Source: Pomphorhynchus laevis
Taxonomy: Eukaryota > Acanthocephala > Palaeacanthocephala > Echinorhynchida > Pomphorhynchidae
Assembly: GCA_012934845.2 (NCBI GenBank)
Contig: WNNJ02002327.1
Location: 179,619-243,618, forward strand
Direction of reading: 5' to 3'
Length of the DNA stretch: 64,000 nucleotides
Shown here piece after piece: positions 1 to 10,419 of this stretch (position 1 is the first letter of the stretch; each line of letters starts with the position of its first letter). A model generated the notes under the pieces. It had not been told where the DNA came from, did no database searches, and worked only from the letters and a program-made list of their open reading frames with translations. The position numbers were made by a program, and so were the translations under genes.

Positions 1-1198
1 CCATTTCGATTCAAAACTCCCTCATCTCCATCTACGAAAAAGCGCTTGCGCGTAGAATCCGCGACCATTTAAGTAGGCGTAATTTGATCCCACCGAGTTT
101 TCACGGGTTTGTCAAGGGACGCTCGGTTCATTCAGCAATAGGTGAAGTGCATCAGTTTTGTAGGGATAATAGCCATCAACTAGCTGTGGCTGTTTTCCTT
201 GACTTTTCTGCTGCATTTGACCGCATTTCCATTCCCTTTGTTATCTCCTCTCTCAGGTCACTCGGGTTGCCTGCGAGAATTGTTAACAGGGTGGAGATAT
301 TACTGTTTACCAAGAGGTTCTACTATGAAGACGACCCTGATGCGTGTCAGTTCTACCCTATTACAGGTGTGCCCCAAGGATCCCCGCTTTCTCCTATCTT
401 ATTTCTTGCTGCCTCCATTGTACTATTCAAGAATTTTAAACGTGATCAACATCTAGTGGTATACGCTGATGATACCACGGCCCTGTTCTCTGGACGCAGG
501 TGCAAAGATGTCGCTTCAGACATCAGCCGTTTCTTTTTAAGATTAACAGACCAGCTGACCCTATCCAATCTTATTTTAAATTCATCCAAATCGCAGGTAG
601 TTGTCTTTCATGGCACCCCTGCGACAAAGAAAAAATTAAAGAGACTAGCACTCTCAGCTCTATCTTCTATATTGACTAATCAACCACTCCCTACCTTCAC
701 AAGTCGAGTAAAATACCTGGGGTTCACTGTTACGGTGAACTGGTCGGCGAAAGCTGACCTGGATAGACTTAAACGTATCCTGAAGAAAGCTAGGTGGGCC
801 CTGAAACGGGCTCAGCATCTGTCGTTGAATGGGAAAACCCAAGTGCGCCTCTGGGGTACTTGGGCTATCTCGGGATTAGTCTTCTTTTCGAGAGGACGTC
901 CTCCAGAGCAAAGACTAAGGTTTCTCAAGCTCCTCATCTCGCGATTACCGCGCATAGTCCGCCTAGATTGGATTCTTCGGGGGGTGATAGACCCCGGGTG
1001 GTTCAGTCGAAGAGCGGCGTGTTGGATTAGCTGGAGGGCTCAGATCCCGCTGGACCTGAGGCCGTGACATCATTATGAAGACTAAATGCTATTATGAGTT
1101 GTCTTATTTGAACTGCATTTTTTTTCTCTCTTTTCGTTATTTTTTAGTGGTTGTTAGTTATTTAAGAAATTCCTTATCTTATCTTATCTTATATCCTC
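1..1198 (+). mobile_element. LINE family 1, copy A (3' part: RT and 3' tail)
   Basis: This is the 3' portion of a non-LTR retrotransposon. The window opens inside the reverse transcriptase. After the RT reading frame stops at 1067 there is a short T-rich 3' UTR, and the copy ends in a short TTATC microsatellite at about 1170-1195, the kind of simple-repeat tail seen in I/Jockey/R1-like LINEs. The same family recurs at 1.2-2.5, 8.7-9.3, 13.7-14.3, 15.9-19.0, 47-50.7 and 54.8-55.6 kb. The long open frame makes this one of the younger copies. Clade placement is by motif only. Confidence 0.9.
3..1067 (+). CDS. LINE reverse transcriptase (partial, 5' off window)
   Basis: This is the C-terminal part of a LINE ORF2 polyprotein, which would make cDNA at a nicked chromosomal target. 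The frame is open from the window edge to a stop at 1065-1067, about 354 residues. The palm motifs appear in order: FLDFSAAFDRI (motif A, catalytic Asp), GVPQGSPLSPILF (motif B), YADDTTALFSG (motif C, catalytic YADD) and KYLGFTV (motif E). A basic thumb-like tail follows, and I see no RNase H domain after it. The true start lies upstream, so no internal ATG is chosen. Whether the whole element was functional cannot be judged, because the ORF1 and endonuclease parts are outside the window. Confidence 0.88.
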   Translation: MSIQNSLISIYEKALARRIRDHLSRRNLIPPSFHGFVKGRSVHSAIGEVHQFCRDNSHQLAVAVFLDFSAAFDRISIPFVISSLRSLGLPARIVNRVEILLFTKRFYYEDDPDACQFYPITGVPQGSPLSPILFLAASIVLFKNFKRDQHLVVYADDTTALFSGRRCKDVASDISRFFLRLTDQLTLSNLILNSSKSQVVVFHGTPATKKKLKRLALSALSSILTNQPLPTFTSRVKYLGFTVTVNWSAKADLDRLKRILKKARWALKRAQHLSLNGKTQVRLWGTWAISGLVFFSRGRPPEQRLRFLKLLISRLPRIVRLDWILRGVIDPGWFSRRAACWISWRAQIPLDLRP

Positions 1199-2480
1199 AT
1201 CAATCACGTAAATATGCAATTTCAAGCAAAAATCGCTGATAATATAAGCAAGATAAAGGCAACTTCTAATAATATAGTCAACGTAAGTGCTTTGTTACCT
1301 TCCGCTGCAAAAGAAGTAATAGGGGAACTTCCCCCTTTTCATAAACTAAAAAACCTGTTGACCATAAAGTTATCTGTACCGTTAGAGCGTCATAATCAGT
1401 CCAACATTTTCTTCGTAATTTGCAGAAAAATACACTAACAGAGTTCTGTTTAATTTTGCAAGATTCTATGAAGCAGAGATTAAAATTTCCTTCATTTCGG
1501 GCAACTTGGCGAAGGAATGTACAGCTTATTTCAAAAATGAATTGTCACACCTTGGCAAAACTACTTATCAAATCTGTTCAAGCATCCCTTACAATCTGTA
1601 ACCTTCCTCCCCCACTTGGAGGAGAAGGACATAGAGTCCTTGGAAAAATTATTTAAAGTAACAAACTTTAGGTCTGTGATGGGGGATGGCCTTCCTCTCC
1701 CTATCGCTTTCGTTTCGTCCTCAATTGATTAAGCGAAGACTCTATCAAAAGCTACCTTTAATCTCTTTCTAGGGTATAACTTAAAGTCTATACACGTTAG
1801 CACCAATGACGTAACTTGTCCCCACTGCAACTTGTGTCATAAATGGGACCGCTGGTGTTCTGGTTCGACGAATTGCCAGCAAGCCAGCAGAAAATGTCCT
1901 GTCTAGCAAAGTGCTCCAATTTTGGTGGAGCGCATTCGGGCTGGTAGAGGAAATTGCTGACTTTAAACAATACCGTTCCCGACACTGCTCTTACTGTCCA
2001 AAAAAGTCGATTCTTTAAGTGTTGGGGCTATTGCAGGTAGGATGACAGACAGTGATATCATAAGACTTCTCGACATCAACAAGCAATCAACACTGAAGCA
2101 AATTGAACTTACTATTGCTAGGCAGCTGCCTGTATTGTTCAAGGCTCCGGAAATTTCAGGTCCTGCGGCAGTTGCCGACTAAAAAAGAGGCGCATCAACG
2201 CACACTGTTCCTCAGGTGAAGATCGGTAAGTTGATCAAATCAAAGACCGGTAAAATTGAGGCACTCATGGAAAATGAAGACAATGCCCGTGAGCAAGTGT
2301 CTTCCCTAGTTGGAAAAGTGGTGGAAAGGAAGACCTTTCCGTTCCTGGCTCCGTCTACGTCTTTTTCACGGAATATCCTTTAGTGAAATTCAGGAAGTGT
2401 TTCTGCCCTTAAACATCTATCCGGTAGAGATGCAGATGTTATAGTCATTCAGTTCACTGACTGTGAAGTTTAGGGTTCGG
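1199..2480 (+). mobile_element. LINE family 1, copy A2 (ORF1 and start of endonuclease, decayed)
   Basis: This is a degraded ORF1-like stretch joined directly to the 3' tail of copy A. Around 1812-1930 a zinc-knuckle remnant reads CPHCNLCHKWDRWCSG, followed in another frame by CSNFGGAHSG, matching the CCHC knuckles at 16.39-16.55 kb. At 2040-2360 it aligns with the linker after the knuckles in the 16.6-17.0 kb copy (MTDSDIIRLLDINKQ; NEDNAREQVSS). From about 2385 only a trace of the endonuclease start remains, after which the sequence changes to another LINE. Several stops and frameshifts break it. Confidence 0.75.
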
Positions 2481-2483
2481 ATG

Positions 2484-3417
2484 TTAGCTTGCGCTCAACG
2501 TGTTCGAGCCTTGATCAATTAAAGCGCAAAAACGTGCGTACGGTGCTAAGAATACCACGCGCCGCCCGCTCAACAATAGCAATGCATCTCTCTATGATAT
2601 TGTCGGCAATTTTATCGAACGCAGCCACAAAAACATACATTTCCCTGCTTTCCTTTCCGAAGATGGTACTTCAGGTTCCTACATCGAAAGAGGGCAATCA
2701 CGAGAACAGTTTAACAGTTTTGATCAAAGAAGCATGTGTCTTTAACGGTATCATGTCTATGTGCCCTGCGCGCCACCAATACTCTAATAGAACAAGAAAA
2801 CCGAAAGTACCTAATTAAGAGTCGGAGTGGCTAAGCGAGAAAGTAACAGAGAAATTTGAAGATGGAGAAATGAGAGGTGCCATTTGACTTGTGAGCAGCG
2901 AAGAGTCTTTCGTGGAGCCCTTAGAAGAGACGAAGCAAATTTTACAGGACAAGCACCTACCTAAACCATCAAGAAGTCAAATGCGGCGAGTCTTCTGTGA
3001 TAGCGGGCTGATATATGTTTTAGGATACAATACTATATCTTCTGTTGATCTGATAACAGCAGAAAACGTGCAGAATAGCATAAACTCTACACGCGAATGC
3101 AACCGCGATTTTACCGTAACAGACGAGTCAATTATTTATGCTATCAGATATTTCCCAAGTACATCTATGGGCGGACTAGATGGGCTAATATCCCTACATC
3201 TCAAAAAACGAACAGGCCTGTTGCATGAAATTGCCGATGGCAAACTATTGCATTCGATCTGTTCATTCACCCAACTCCTACTATTCGGGAAATTTCCTGA
3301 ACAATCAGGTATATTATTTGAGCCATCTAGTCGCTCTACGAAAGAAAGCAGGCGACATTCAGCCCATAGCTGTCGGATGCTCACTTCATCGACTCGCTGC
3401 TCGTCACGCAGCGATTA
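2484..3417 (+). mobile_element. LINE family 2 fragment (region upstream of RT palm)
   Basis: This is a fragment of a second, unrelated LINE ORF2. It first shows a helical linker segment (VRTVLRIPRAARSTIAMHL, about 2530-2590), then a region with SIIYAIRYFPSTSMGGLDGL at about 3128-3188. That matches the conserved FP-x-S-x-GG-x-D-G-L block found just before the RT fingers in CR1/I-type LINEs. It ends with IQPIAVGCSLHRLAARHA in another frame at about 3358-3412, the finger block that normally precedes motif A. The fragment stops abruptly where the segmental duplication begins. It is frameshifted and has no catalytic motifs. The same family occurs inverted at 4.85-5.65 and 61.57-62.38 kb. Confidence 0.7.
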
Positions 3418-3560
3418 GTTTGAAGTCTATTAGTTTGAAGTCTATTAAAGTGAATACGTAAATTAAATACTCAAAAATATTTCATAGAATGTTTCATGGC
3501 TTATGTAATTTGAAACTATTTTCGTTTATAGGTAAATGTTTTGAAATTTAAAGAATTTAC

Positions 3561-3628
3561 AACTGGAACACATCTGTTCCTATGATGCACAACTTGAAAT
3601 ATTATAAATTTCACTGTGATTGAGATAT
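3561..3628 (-). pseudogene. Dead LRR exon in the duplication
   Basis: Aligned on the minus strand with the live exon at 6,558-6,626, this 68-nt piece starts YLNHSEIYNIS and keeps a donor-like GTAAAT. It has lost one base near the Ala-Phe position, which creates an in-frame stop. The acceptor AG is also gone (TTG in place of TAG). The same defects appear in the copy at 60,271-60,338, so the exon died before the segment was duplicated. It is a remnant of the same leucine-rich repeat array. Confidence 0.6.
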
Positions 3629-4840
3629 CAACAATATAGCAATGCCAATATGATGATCTGAAATCCAACCAATATAACTGAGTACGACTTTATGAAAAAA
3701 TCGTATTAAAACATTATTAAATTTTATTAATCATTGGTTTGATATAATAAAAACGTTATTTAAATTTGGAATTGAAAATATATCATACTTGCTACTATAA
3801 CAAAGCGAAGCGTTTGATAAATAATTCTTTCATAGGTTATATATTCGAATGCAAACAGTATTATTACATTAAACAGCTATTTTTAATTGGGGAAAGTATA
3901 TAGCAATGCTCTTATATAGATAATTTGAATAATCTGCTGGCAATCATCCTGTCTTTAGCATTACTGATTTTTTCTATGGCCATTTTTGATTCCCGATTGT
4001 ATCACGGAGTATTTTAATATATACTCAATGTTTAATAACTTTTGTTTCACTACGCAATCGGTGTCTTTTAAAGCTTTTTGATCAGTTCTTCGTAGACTAA
4101 CCTCACTAACTTTAAATTCATGCTCTACACCTTTCTACAGGGTAACCAGGTCATGAGCTAAGCTAGCAATGATATCCAAATTTCATCGTTCGATCTGGTA
4201 TTATTTAATATGATAGTTAGCGATCTTTGTTTCTATTTACGTATTGCTTGCCACAAAAAACACACTAGTAACATGAACAATATTCTTAGGTTTCAGTCTG
4301 ACGACTTGTTTAGTTTATAGGCCAGCATTTTCTTTGAACTGATTCATAGCTGGAAGAAACAACCAGCAGTTTTGCAGCAATATCTTTCATATAATTTACA
4401 CCTACATAACTTTATCGCTATTAGTCAAATTGAATCTGCTAAGCATTCTCTTTAGTTTTTGAGTTGTTTTCATTGTAATCAATGACTTTTTACCCATCAC
4501 TGATCTATCAAATGATTTTATTCATCCTACCGTTATTGTAGCCAAATTATTTGTATCTAAAGATCTTAGAAACGTTTTATCAAATAATTTTATTTTTACG
4601 AAAAAATAAAAATAAAACTATATCTGATTTTATTTCTTAAATTTGAAATTTTAAAATATTTATTAAGCAATATTTCAAATACCAATGTTAAACGAAAAAT
4701 TCGAGCGTCGATTCTTCGGTTGATTCTTTGAAGCATGGCGCATTGCCCCGTTGTATGGCAGTGCTAAGGCGCTGCATAAGCCATGTGCGGGCATGTTTTC
4801 CCCCGTATTTAGAGATTTAGTCTGATTGCAGGATGTCCGG
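3629..4840. other. AT-rich non-coding stretch inside the duplication
   Basis: I see no exon, RNA gene or recognisable transposon protein here. The sequence is near-identical to 60,339-61,560. It is probably intronic relative to the minus-strand LRR gene. Confidence 0.5.
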
Positions 4841-4844
4841 TTTG

Positions 4845-5646
4845 CTATGCCAATAAGTCTTTTAGATAAGCAGGACTAAGGCTGTTGGGTCCGCCAGCCG
4901 ATGACGGGGGAAAAGAGCGTAGTGACCAGAGAAGCGACTCGGCGGTGACAATCGGGCTTATCGCATCGGCGGGTAGTTGTATAGCTGATTGAGTATTGGC
5001 GGTCACCCTGTCGTGGTGTTTTGCAAGCAAAGCGGAAAACATTGAGTCTTCAGTCGCCATCAAGACTAAGTCACTGCATAACGTAGGACTGATCTTCGAA
5101 TAGCCCCATCCTCAACGTTTCCTGAGACTTTTCGTCTCAGATGTTCTCCGCTTTATTCTGGGCTCGAGCAGTGGCAAATTTGTCTGTCTTGAGGGATGTT
5201 AATAGATCCAACGTAACTGTTACTGGCTTCCTTAATCAGTGAAATGGGTGAGCGAACTTCAGCTGAATCAGTACCTTCCGGGGGACGTGAAGAGCGACTT
5301 TTAGGAGACATATCATGCTCCACCATGCGGTTTCGTCGGAAGGATTCGAGACAACAGCATAAACAAGATTTGCCATATTTGAAGGGACGCATGCTCTAGC
5401 TCCACATGATGTCAGACGAAATATCAGTACGTTCTTGGTAAGCAAGGCCGAGCGTTCTATTAGTTTGTGTTCTCGTACACGGAAATTCTCAGATAACAGC
5501 TCAGTGCAAAAAGGGAGCTCGGTGCTTTCGCCGGTTGCCACGGCCGGCTCACGAGTAGATATGGGCGTGTCATTGTTGTATGAATATATAGCAGGCGGAA
5601 GTCCAGAACCGCGACATCTTGGCGTTGGACCATGTTTTCGTACCAC
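4845..5646 (-). mobile_element. LINE family 2 fragment, inverted
   Basis: On the minus strand, 5646 to about 5236 encodes a degraded linker (SCGARACVPSNMANL, then AVVSNPSDETAW) that corresponds to the linker at 2.53-2.65 kb. 5063-4845 encodes MMATEDSMFSALLAKHHDRV and, further on, SLLWSLRSFPPSSAGGPNSL, the same pre-palm block as SIIYAIRYFPSTSMGGLDGL in the forward copy. No RT catalytic motif is present. Frames change between the two parts, so it is dead. It is somewhat richer in GC than its surroundings. The same fragment is present at 61,570-62,378. Confidence 0.7.
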
Positions 5647-5667
5647 TCTAGATGGGTTAGCAGCGAA

Positions 5668-5760
5668 GTTATACAGTGCTCAGTTTTACAGTGCTCAGTC
5701 AAGTTAGAAGTCAAGGTAGAAGTTATACAGTGTTCAGTCAAGATACAGTGCTCAGCTATA
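5668..5760 (+). repeat. Short imperfect repeats of TACAGTGCTCAGT
   Basis: About four imperfect copies of a 13-14-bp unit (TACAGTGCTCAGT or TACAGTGTTCAGT) are interleaved with two copies of AGTTAGAAGTCAAGG-like sequence. The block is repeated at 62,400-62,490 in the duplicated segment. It lies just beyond the 5' side of the inverted LINE fragment, so it may be part of that element's 5' UTR. No function is evident. Confidence 0.6.
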
Positions 5761-6557
5761 AAAACTGAGCAATGCACCGCCATTAGCTTAATGTGTGTAT
5801 TCGACTCGATTCTATTGTTGACGGTCTTATTCGGTTCTGCTAAGTCTTGTACACTGGAGGATTTGTGCACATTCAAACGGCGGTTCGATAGCAGCTTTAA
5901 TTTCGGAGTCGGTTCGGCTGTTTAATGAAGAGTCGATGCGGTCGTTTAGTTTGATATTCAATCCGCATTGAGAATTGATAATTTGAGAACATGTGTCGAT
6001 CGCAAGTTATTTCTCTGGAGATGCATCTGGGTATCCATTGTCGATAACGGTAAACATACAACTGTCTATGTTGTTTACCTCACCCTCCGGCATTACGTCG
6101 GCGAGTGTTTGCGAGCCGACGATCTGAATGGCCCGTGACGATTGTAATTAACTTGAACACTTATTAAGGCCCGCGACGATTGTGTGTTTAAGCTGACGAA
6201 ATTCGTTTATGCGATTGTCTTTAAATTTTATGTTATTAAATTGTGTGTTTAAGCTGTTAAAATTTTATTATCAAAACTATATTTGAAACTAAAAATTTTA
6301 AAACGATTAAATCAATATTTTACAATAAAATTCGATTATTTTATATTTTGATTAATAAAAGTTTAATTAAAAAGAAATTTGTAGAAAATATACATTAGAA
6401 TACTCATAAAAATATTAAGAATCTAATAATTTAAAATATATTTTATGAATTAGTATATTTTATAAAAAATATTTGGTAAACGGCTTTCATTTAAAAAAGT
6501 TTCTTTTAAAGATAAATGTTTTTAAATTTTACGAATAATAAATAAATCTGAACTTAC
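5761..6557. other. Non-coding, moderately GC then AT-rich
   Basis: 5,760-6,180 is less AT-rich than its surroundings and contains repeated phrases such as GACGATTGTGTGTTTAAGC at 6,174 and a similar one at 6,240. It shows no convincing coding potential. 6,180-6,557 is plain AT-rich DNA. Confidence 0.4.
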
Positions 6558-6626
6558 AAATGGTAAACATCGGTGTTTTCGAATGCACCGCGCGAAATAT
6601 TACCAATTTTATTGTGATCGAGATAT
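6558..6626 (-). CDS. LRR exon (single repeat), in left duplication copy
   Basis: This 69-nt minus-strand exon encodes one extracellular-type leucine-rich repeat. The acceptor is ATGTTGTAG and the donor GTAAGT. Read as one base, 22 codons and two bases, it gives YLDHNKIGNISRGAF followed by ENTDVYH, with the LxxN-x-I-x-x-I-x-x-x-AF signature. Its first base completes a Leu codon (TTA) with the exon at 7,649-7,714. A near-identical exon is at 63,290-63,358. No further downstream exon of this gene is visible below 6.5 kb except the dead one at 3.6 kb. Confidence 0.75.
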
Positions 6627-7262
6627 CTACAACATAGCAATACAAAATTAACAATGATATTGAAATCCAACCAATTTAACGAAATACAACTTTACAATAA
6701 AATCTTTCTAAAATATAGCTAATACATATGATTGCTGAGAAAGAAACACTTTATGTAGATATTGCATGGAAATCACATCAATTATGAAGCCATTAAATAT
6801 CGATGTAATGTAAAAAAATAAAATTATTAAATGCTGAAATGCACTCCAGATATAAAGATTGCATCAGCAAAAATATACAAATCGTAATTATTTGAATAAA
6901 ATGATAAGTTACAAAGCCGCTCTTAAATCAATAATGTATAAAGTAACATATTTAAGCATTTGCCATATAAACCAGGACACATAAATCTTATCCATATATT
7001 AAATTAATATATCCTATTGATAATCCCGTATATGTGGAAATAATATATCCAATTCATATGAATAATTTAAAGCTAGATGCACAGGTGAGTGAAGTTGAAA
7101 TTGTAGTTTAATATGTATTTACTAAAGTTGTTACAATGAACTAAATCTATATCTAACACGTTCCATGATTCAAGCATTTGTTTTTAAAGGATTATGACTT
7201 TAAAATTATCTTATTCTACTGCAAAATATAAAACGTTTATGTAACATTCTAAAACGAATATG
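6627..7262. other. AT-rich intronic sequence
   Basis: I see no coding or structural features apart from the end of the duplicated segment near 7.2 kb. Confidence 0.4.
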
Positions 7263-7580
7263 GCGAAATTATTTTTATTTACAATAATATATATAATTTA
7301 ATAAATATTTATTATATAATAATATAATAATATTCTATAATTATATACTTTAATATAATACATTAATATATTAATACAAATTTAATATATTAATATATAA
7401 CGTGCTTATTTCGTGATTTAGAACTTAATGTTTTCGTTATTTAAAACTTATAATTTAATGTAATATTTAATAATATTTAATAATATAAATAATATTTAAT
7501 TAATATTATTTAATATAAAAATTTATATATATATATATATATTATTCAATATATTAATATAAATTTAATATATTATTTAG
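7263..7580. repeat. AT-only low-complexity tract
   Basis: Irregular runs of TATATA, AATAATAT and ATTTAATATAT with almost no G or C. This is simple-sequence DNA with no repeating unit that can be fixed by eye. Confidence 0.8.
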
Positions 7581-7648
7581 TCCCAATTTGATAATTTAGA
7601 ACTTATCATGTAAGGAGAAAGCAAAAACGGCAATTAAATTGCACTTAC

Positions 7649-7714
7649 AAATTTAAAGTTGTCTTTCCAGAAAACACACAGCCAATATCCGAAATTAATT
7701 GATGGCTTAGGTTG
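7649..7714 (-). CDS. LRR exon (single repeat)
   Basis: A 66-nt minus-strand exon. The acceptor is CTATTTAG and the donor GTAAGT. It reads NLSHQLISDIGCVFSGKTTL: the Asn/Asp-Leu-Ser-x-x-x-Ile start and Ile, Phe and Leu spacing of the other exons are kept. The trailing TT joins the first base of the 6,558-6,626 exon to make TTA (Leu). The upstream junction with the exon at 20,997-21,065 would give GAC (Asp), less typical, so an exon may be missing in between. Confidence 0.7.
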
Positions 7715-8689
7715 CTAAATAGTTTTACCAGTTTACAAAATCTTCAACATAAATATGTGTTTGTTTCTTACAAGCACGTTCTCGTATCAGATACAAACAC
7801 TTTCTTTACATCGCACTTCCTGTAAAAACAATAATGTATTTTTAAGCACCAAATGAAAATTACCAATCAGTCAGGATATATTGATTATCGGATGTTGAAA
7901 TATCCATTATCGTATGTTCTAAGATGGGTGAATGAGCGCATCCGTAGGCATACGCACTCAGTAATGCTATTACTGTAGTTTTTAACATCCAGGTCATGTA
8001 ATATCAAGAGTAAATACGAGAAAAAAGTTTGTATGTTGAATTTTTTGTAAAGGATTTGTACTTTTATAGTATTTTGTTTCAATGAGCAAGCATTAAACAC
8101 GAGTTTTTAGTAGTGAATCTTTTAAATGTTTTTAAAATTACAAATTTTTCTGTAACCTTTGTTGTCTCAATGCCAGTGTGTATAGCTGAAAAGTAAAGGT
8201 TAGATGAATAAGAACAGCACAATATACCCTCTTTTGAGAACTCGAAAATAATTGAAAATGTAAAAATGGAATAGTGTAGCATGTTCTTGATAAATTCAAA
8301 TCTTTTTAGACTTTTACCGCATGATCTAATGTATTTCGTACAAATTGTTTCATTCTAAAGTAAATCTTAGTCAACTTGTAGATTCCTTTGCATTAGTTTT
8401 GACAGCAAATAGGATGAAACAAAACAAGATGTAATTTTTTAAATCATGAATTTAACTTTTCTGTAAGTTAAATAACGAAGTACGCATTGCTTCGAGAAAA
8501 GTCATCAAAAGAATTGATTCGAAACATCATGTTGTTTAAAAATTAAAATATATTTGCACATATAAAATATCGTCGATAAATAAATGTTTTAAATATGAAC
8601 TACATGATCATTAAGTTATGTAATGTCAATAGTGGATTCAATACGAATTTTGCAATTTGTTTCCAATAATCTTAATAGATTGAGGGATA
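7715..8689. other. AT-rich stretch without identified features
   Basis: The open frames here are short and lack family resemblance. It is probably an intron of the minus-strand LRR gene. Confidence 0.4.
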
Positions 8690-9260
8690 ATATCTCATCA
8701 GCCAAAATAAACTTAACAACTTGTGGATGAACCCATTAGAGTCTGAAACACATCTGATGATGCAAACGCTGCGCAATATGGACGATAGTGTCGACATAAT
8801 AGTTCAAAATACCTTTGTATTTGTCCCTTTGTTGTTTTCTATGAAAAAATCCGAGATTACTGAAGTACGTAAAAAAGGCGATATTGGACATTCGTTCTAA
8901 CTAACAGATGTTGAGCCCATTATAAATCCAAAATTGATCGCTTCAAAGCATTATGGAATGTATTTATGTCATATCTATCAGTCCATTTCACACATATGGG
9001 TGAATCCAAATATTTTACTTGATATGTAAAAGATGGGAGTGATTGATTTATCATGATGGTGAAAAGTTATGGAATTTTGCCAGTCTCTTTAAATATTTCA
9101 TAGTAGCAGGAGTGCCATTAAAGTCAGTCACTAGCGTTGCGCAGAAGAAATATATTGGAAGGCATTAATGACTTTTGATACAAAAGCCAAATGATACCAC
9201 AGAGCTTTGATATCGTTAGCGTATACAACTAAAAATTGATGGCGCAATAGTGGTTTAAAA
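8690..9260 (-). mobile_element. LINE family 1, copy F (old RT fragment, inverted)
   Basis: Reading the minus strand from about 9,260, a YADD-box remnant (LVVYANDIKALW) is followed by FNGTPATMKYLKRLAKF. This matches FHGTPATKKKLKRLALS of copy A. Then come a VKYLGFT-like block (IFGFTHM) and WAQHLLVRTNVQYRLF, matching RAQHLSLNGKTQVRLW. Frames change repeatedly and many stops are present. This is the most diverged family 1 copy in the window, so probably the oldest. Confidence 0.65.
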
Positions 9261-10419
9261 ACAAAAATTGAGGGATCATATTCATGATCCCTCAATCATA
9301 TCCATGATTAATGGAAATGATTGATCATCAAACGCATTAAAGTATTAAAATATTATATATAAATATTAAATACTTATACTTCAATTTAAGTATTTGTTTA
9401 TTTAAAGTTTATTAATATAAGATACAACGCACAAAACAGAATATTCAAATAAATAGGAAAGAAGACAGAAATTTTTGAATCGATCCAGAGCAGAAATTTT
9501 TGACAAAATTAATAGCGAAATTTAAAAATATTTTTTTATTTCGAAAATTTATCAAATATTCAATAATCAAAATCGTTTCTAAACTTATGGCCTAATATGG
9601 CATAGCCACCAATGTATATACGATATGACGTAATGTTGAAACATTTATCCAAATGTCATTTTTTAATGTCATCTCTAATAAAAAAATCCTAATGTAGTCA
9701 TCAAAGGACTTTTTAAGTTAAAAACTTAAATGTGGTTTTATGGTGAAAATATTATATAAACGACGAATACATAGTGATAAATATGAGTTGTGTACATATG
9801 AATGTCTGAAAAAGCTAAGATCAATGACTGATCTTATTGACGAATACTGTATCAAAGGTGCACTAGATGTAGTAACGAGAAAAAAGATTACACACAAAAC
9901 ATGCAGGTATATTTTATTTGCTAAACACATCAAAATGATACGCCATTAAAAGATAAACAGCTTATTTGTAATTGCAACAATCTTACAGAAAACCGTATAA
10001 GCTAAAAAGGATCTGACCTTGGATCGTTAGAGCAATTAAAGAAAAGAAAACGGACAAAAACCTTCATCAAACATCAGATATTTATGTAAGCTGATCATAT
10101 ACTGAGATCGATAAAACGAAAACAAGTTGAACAAGTGCGAGTATAAAATAGTATAGTGCAAGCACTTCCACTGTACCGAATGGTTGTATAAATTTAAAAC
10201 TAACCAAATTTTATTTAAGTAATTTAGAACAAATGATACATTACAAAAATTGTAATGTATAGTAAATTATGAAAATTACAAATTTTGATTTTTGAAAGAA
10301 AAAATAAATAGACCAAATTAAAAGATTGTTCCTTAGAAAACCGTTCTAAACAACAACTAAGGATGTTGGGTAGCATTAACAAATAAATAATAACATACGT
10401 TATTATTATAGAAATCAAG
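9261..10419. other. AT-rich stretch with one perfect hairpin
   Basis: The only structure I see is a perfect 12-bp inverted repeat, TTGAGGGATCAT at 9,268-9,279 and ATGATCCCTCAA at 9,284-9,295, with a 4-bp spacer. It sits just beyond the inverted LINE remnant. Short open frames at 9.72-9.95 kb overlap on both strands and show no family resemblance. Confidence 0.4.

Larger units (their letters stand above)
3424..7215 (+). repeat. Segmental duplication, left copy (partner 60,119-64,000)
   Basis: About 3.8 kb is nearly identical, in direct orientation, to 60,119 through the window end, about 56.7 kb away. Matching begins at TCTATTAGTTTGAAGTC (3426 and 60,121) and continues through the LINE family 2 fragment, the short CAGTGCTCAG repeats and the live LRR exon at 6.56 kb. 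It becomes patchier after about 7,000. Differences are scattered point changes and small indels, for example a 27-bp tandem duplication present only in the right copy near 61.67 kb. Host exon and transposon were copied together, so this is a genomic duplication, not two transposon insertions. Confidence 0.9.

Noticed and set aside
9718-9949. Overlapping open frames of about 70 codons on both strands
   Set aside because: No family resemblance. Random open frames of this length are expected in AT-rich DNA of this size.
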